Assembly (NCBI RefSeq): GCF_003369445.1
Contig: NZ_QRCU01000011.1
Location: 1 to 48,891, forward strand
Length of the DNA: 48,891 nt
Direction of reading: 5' to 3'
Source: Arthrobacter silvisoli
GTDB lineage: Bacteria; Actinomycetota; Actinomycetes; Actinomycetales; Micrococcaceae
The translations under genes and the position numbers were made by a program. Position 1 is the first letter of the stretch; the number at the start of each line of letters is the position of its first letter. This document shows, piece by piece, positions 48,795-48,891 of the stretch. The notes under the pieces were generated by a model. The model saw only the letters and a list, made by a program, of their open reading frames with translations, made no database searches and was not told where the DNA came from.

Positions 48795-48891
48795 CTACGC
48801 GAAGTCGCCGCGGACGGGGATGGTGGCGCCGATGAGGATGCTGCCTTTTTCTTCGTTGGTGGCCGGGCGGATCTGGCCGCGTTCCGGGACG
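48795..48891 (-). CDS. 3' end of an unidentified gene cut by the right edge
   Basis: A leftward reading frame enters from the right edge and ends at TAG (48797-48795). Only 32 codons are seen: VPERGQIRPATNEEKGSILI, then GATIPVRGDFA. Codon use is as in its neighbours and the large hairpin follows it, so it is probably a real C-terminus. The product cannot be named from this fragment. Confidence 0.55.
   Translation of the reverse strand, partial: VPERGQIRPATNEEKGSILIGATIPVRGDFA

Overview
The window comes from a high-GC Gram-positive bacterium, most likely a soil actinobacterium of the Micrococcaceae (Arthrobacter, Pseudarthrobacter or Paenarthrobacter type). The signs are GC-rich coding with GTG and TTG starts, TAnnnT-type -10 boxes a few bases before start codons (leaderless mRNAs), ABC sugar importers that lack their own ATPase, and actinobacterial families such as DUF3040, DinB2-like Pol IV, CtpF-like ATPases and tandem universal stress proteins. 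I saw no rRNA, tRNA, CRISPR array, insertion sequence or phage gene. Genus and species are inference.

Layout. 1-7400: the start of a NitT/TauT-type substrate-binding protein (cut by the left edge), a small Cys/His protein, a DUF1508 protein, a SnoaL-like protein, a DinB2-like DNA polymerase IV with a non-aromatic steric gate, an ABC-2 exporter pair and a DUF1003 membrane protein. 7440-19580: a stress island of multicopper oxidase, PfkB kinase, three PNPOx-like flavin/F420 split-barrel proteins, three universal stress proteins, SHOCT, SDR and DUF3040 proteins, a zinc alcohol dehydrogenase and a CtpF-like P-type ATPase. Its gene content resembles the mycobacterial DosR dormancy regulon, and a shared DosR-like box (core GGACTTTCGGCCCT) lies at the head of all five transcription units, in gene orientation and 22-23 bp upstream of an xAnnnT -10. 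This is the most interesting system in the window.

19654-24170: an ArsR-rhodanese repressor divergent from a membrane protein and an MFS exporter, then a MarR repressor divergent from an FAD monooxygenase. Both intergenic regions carry twin palindromic operators placed on recognisable promoters.

24163-39901: a plant-polysaccharide locus. A LacI regulator sits between leftward GH95 and GH36 genes and a rightward operon of solute-binding lipoprotein, two permeases and GH3, followed by GH51 and a GH127/GH146-type beta-L-arabinofuranosidase. No hydrolase has a signal peptide, so imported oligosaccharides are probably cut in the cytoplasm. LacI-type operators of the form AGAGATCGATnTCT recur at four places. 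The set would suit L-arabinose- and galactose-containing plant glycans such as extensin or arabinogalactan-protein side chains (inference).

40161-48891: an amidohydrolase, a glycogen-debranching-type enzyme, an MFS transporter, a rifampicin-monooxygenase-like flavoprotein divergent from a TraR/DksA-family protein, two RibD/DHFR-like reductases, and the 3' end of a gene cut by the right edge. A 20-bp element resembling the rifamycin-associated element lies between the flavoprotein and the DksA-like gene, with a -10 box on each side of it.
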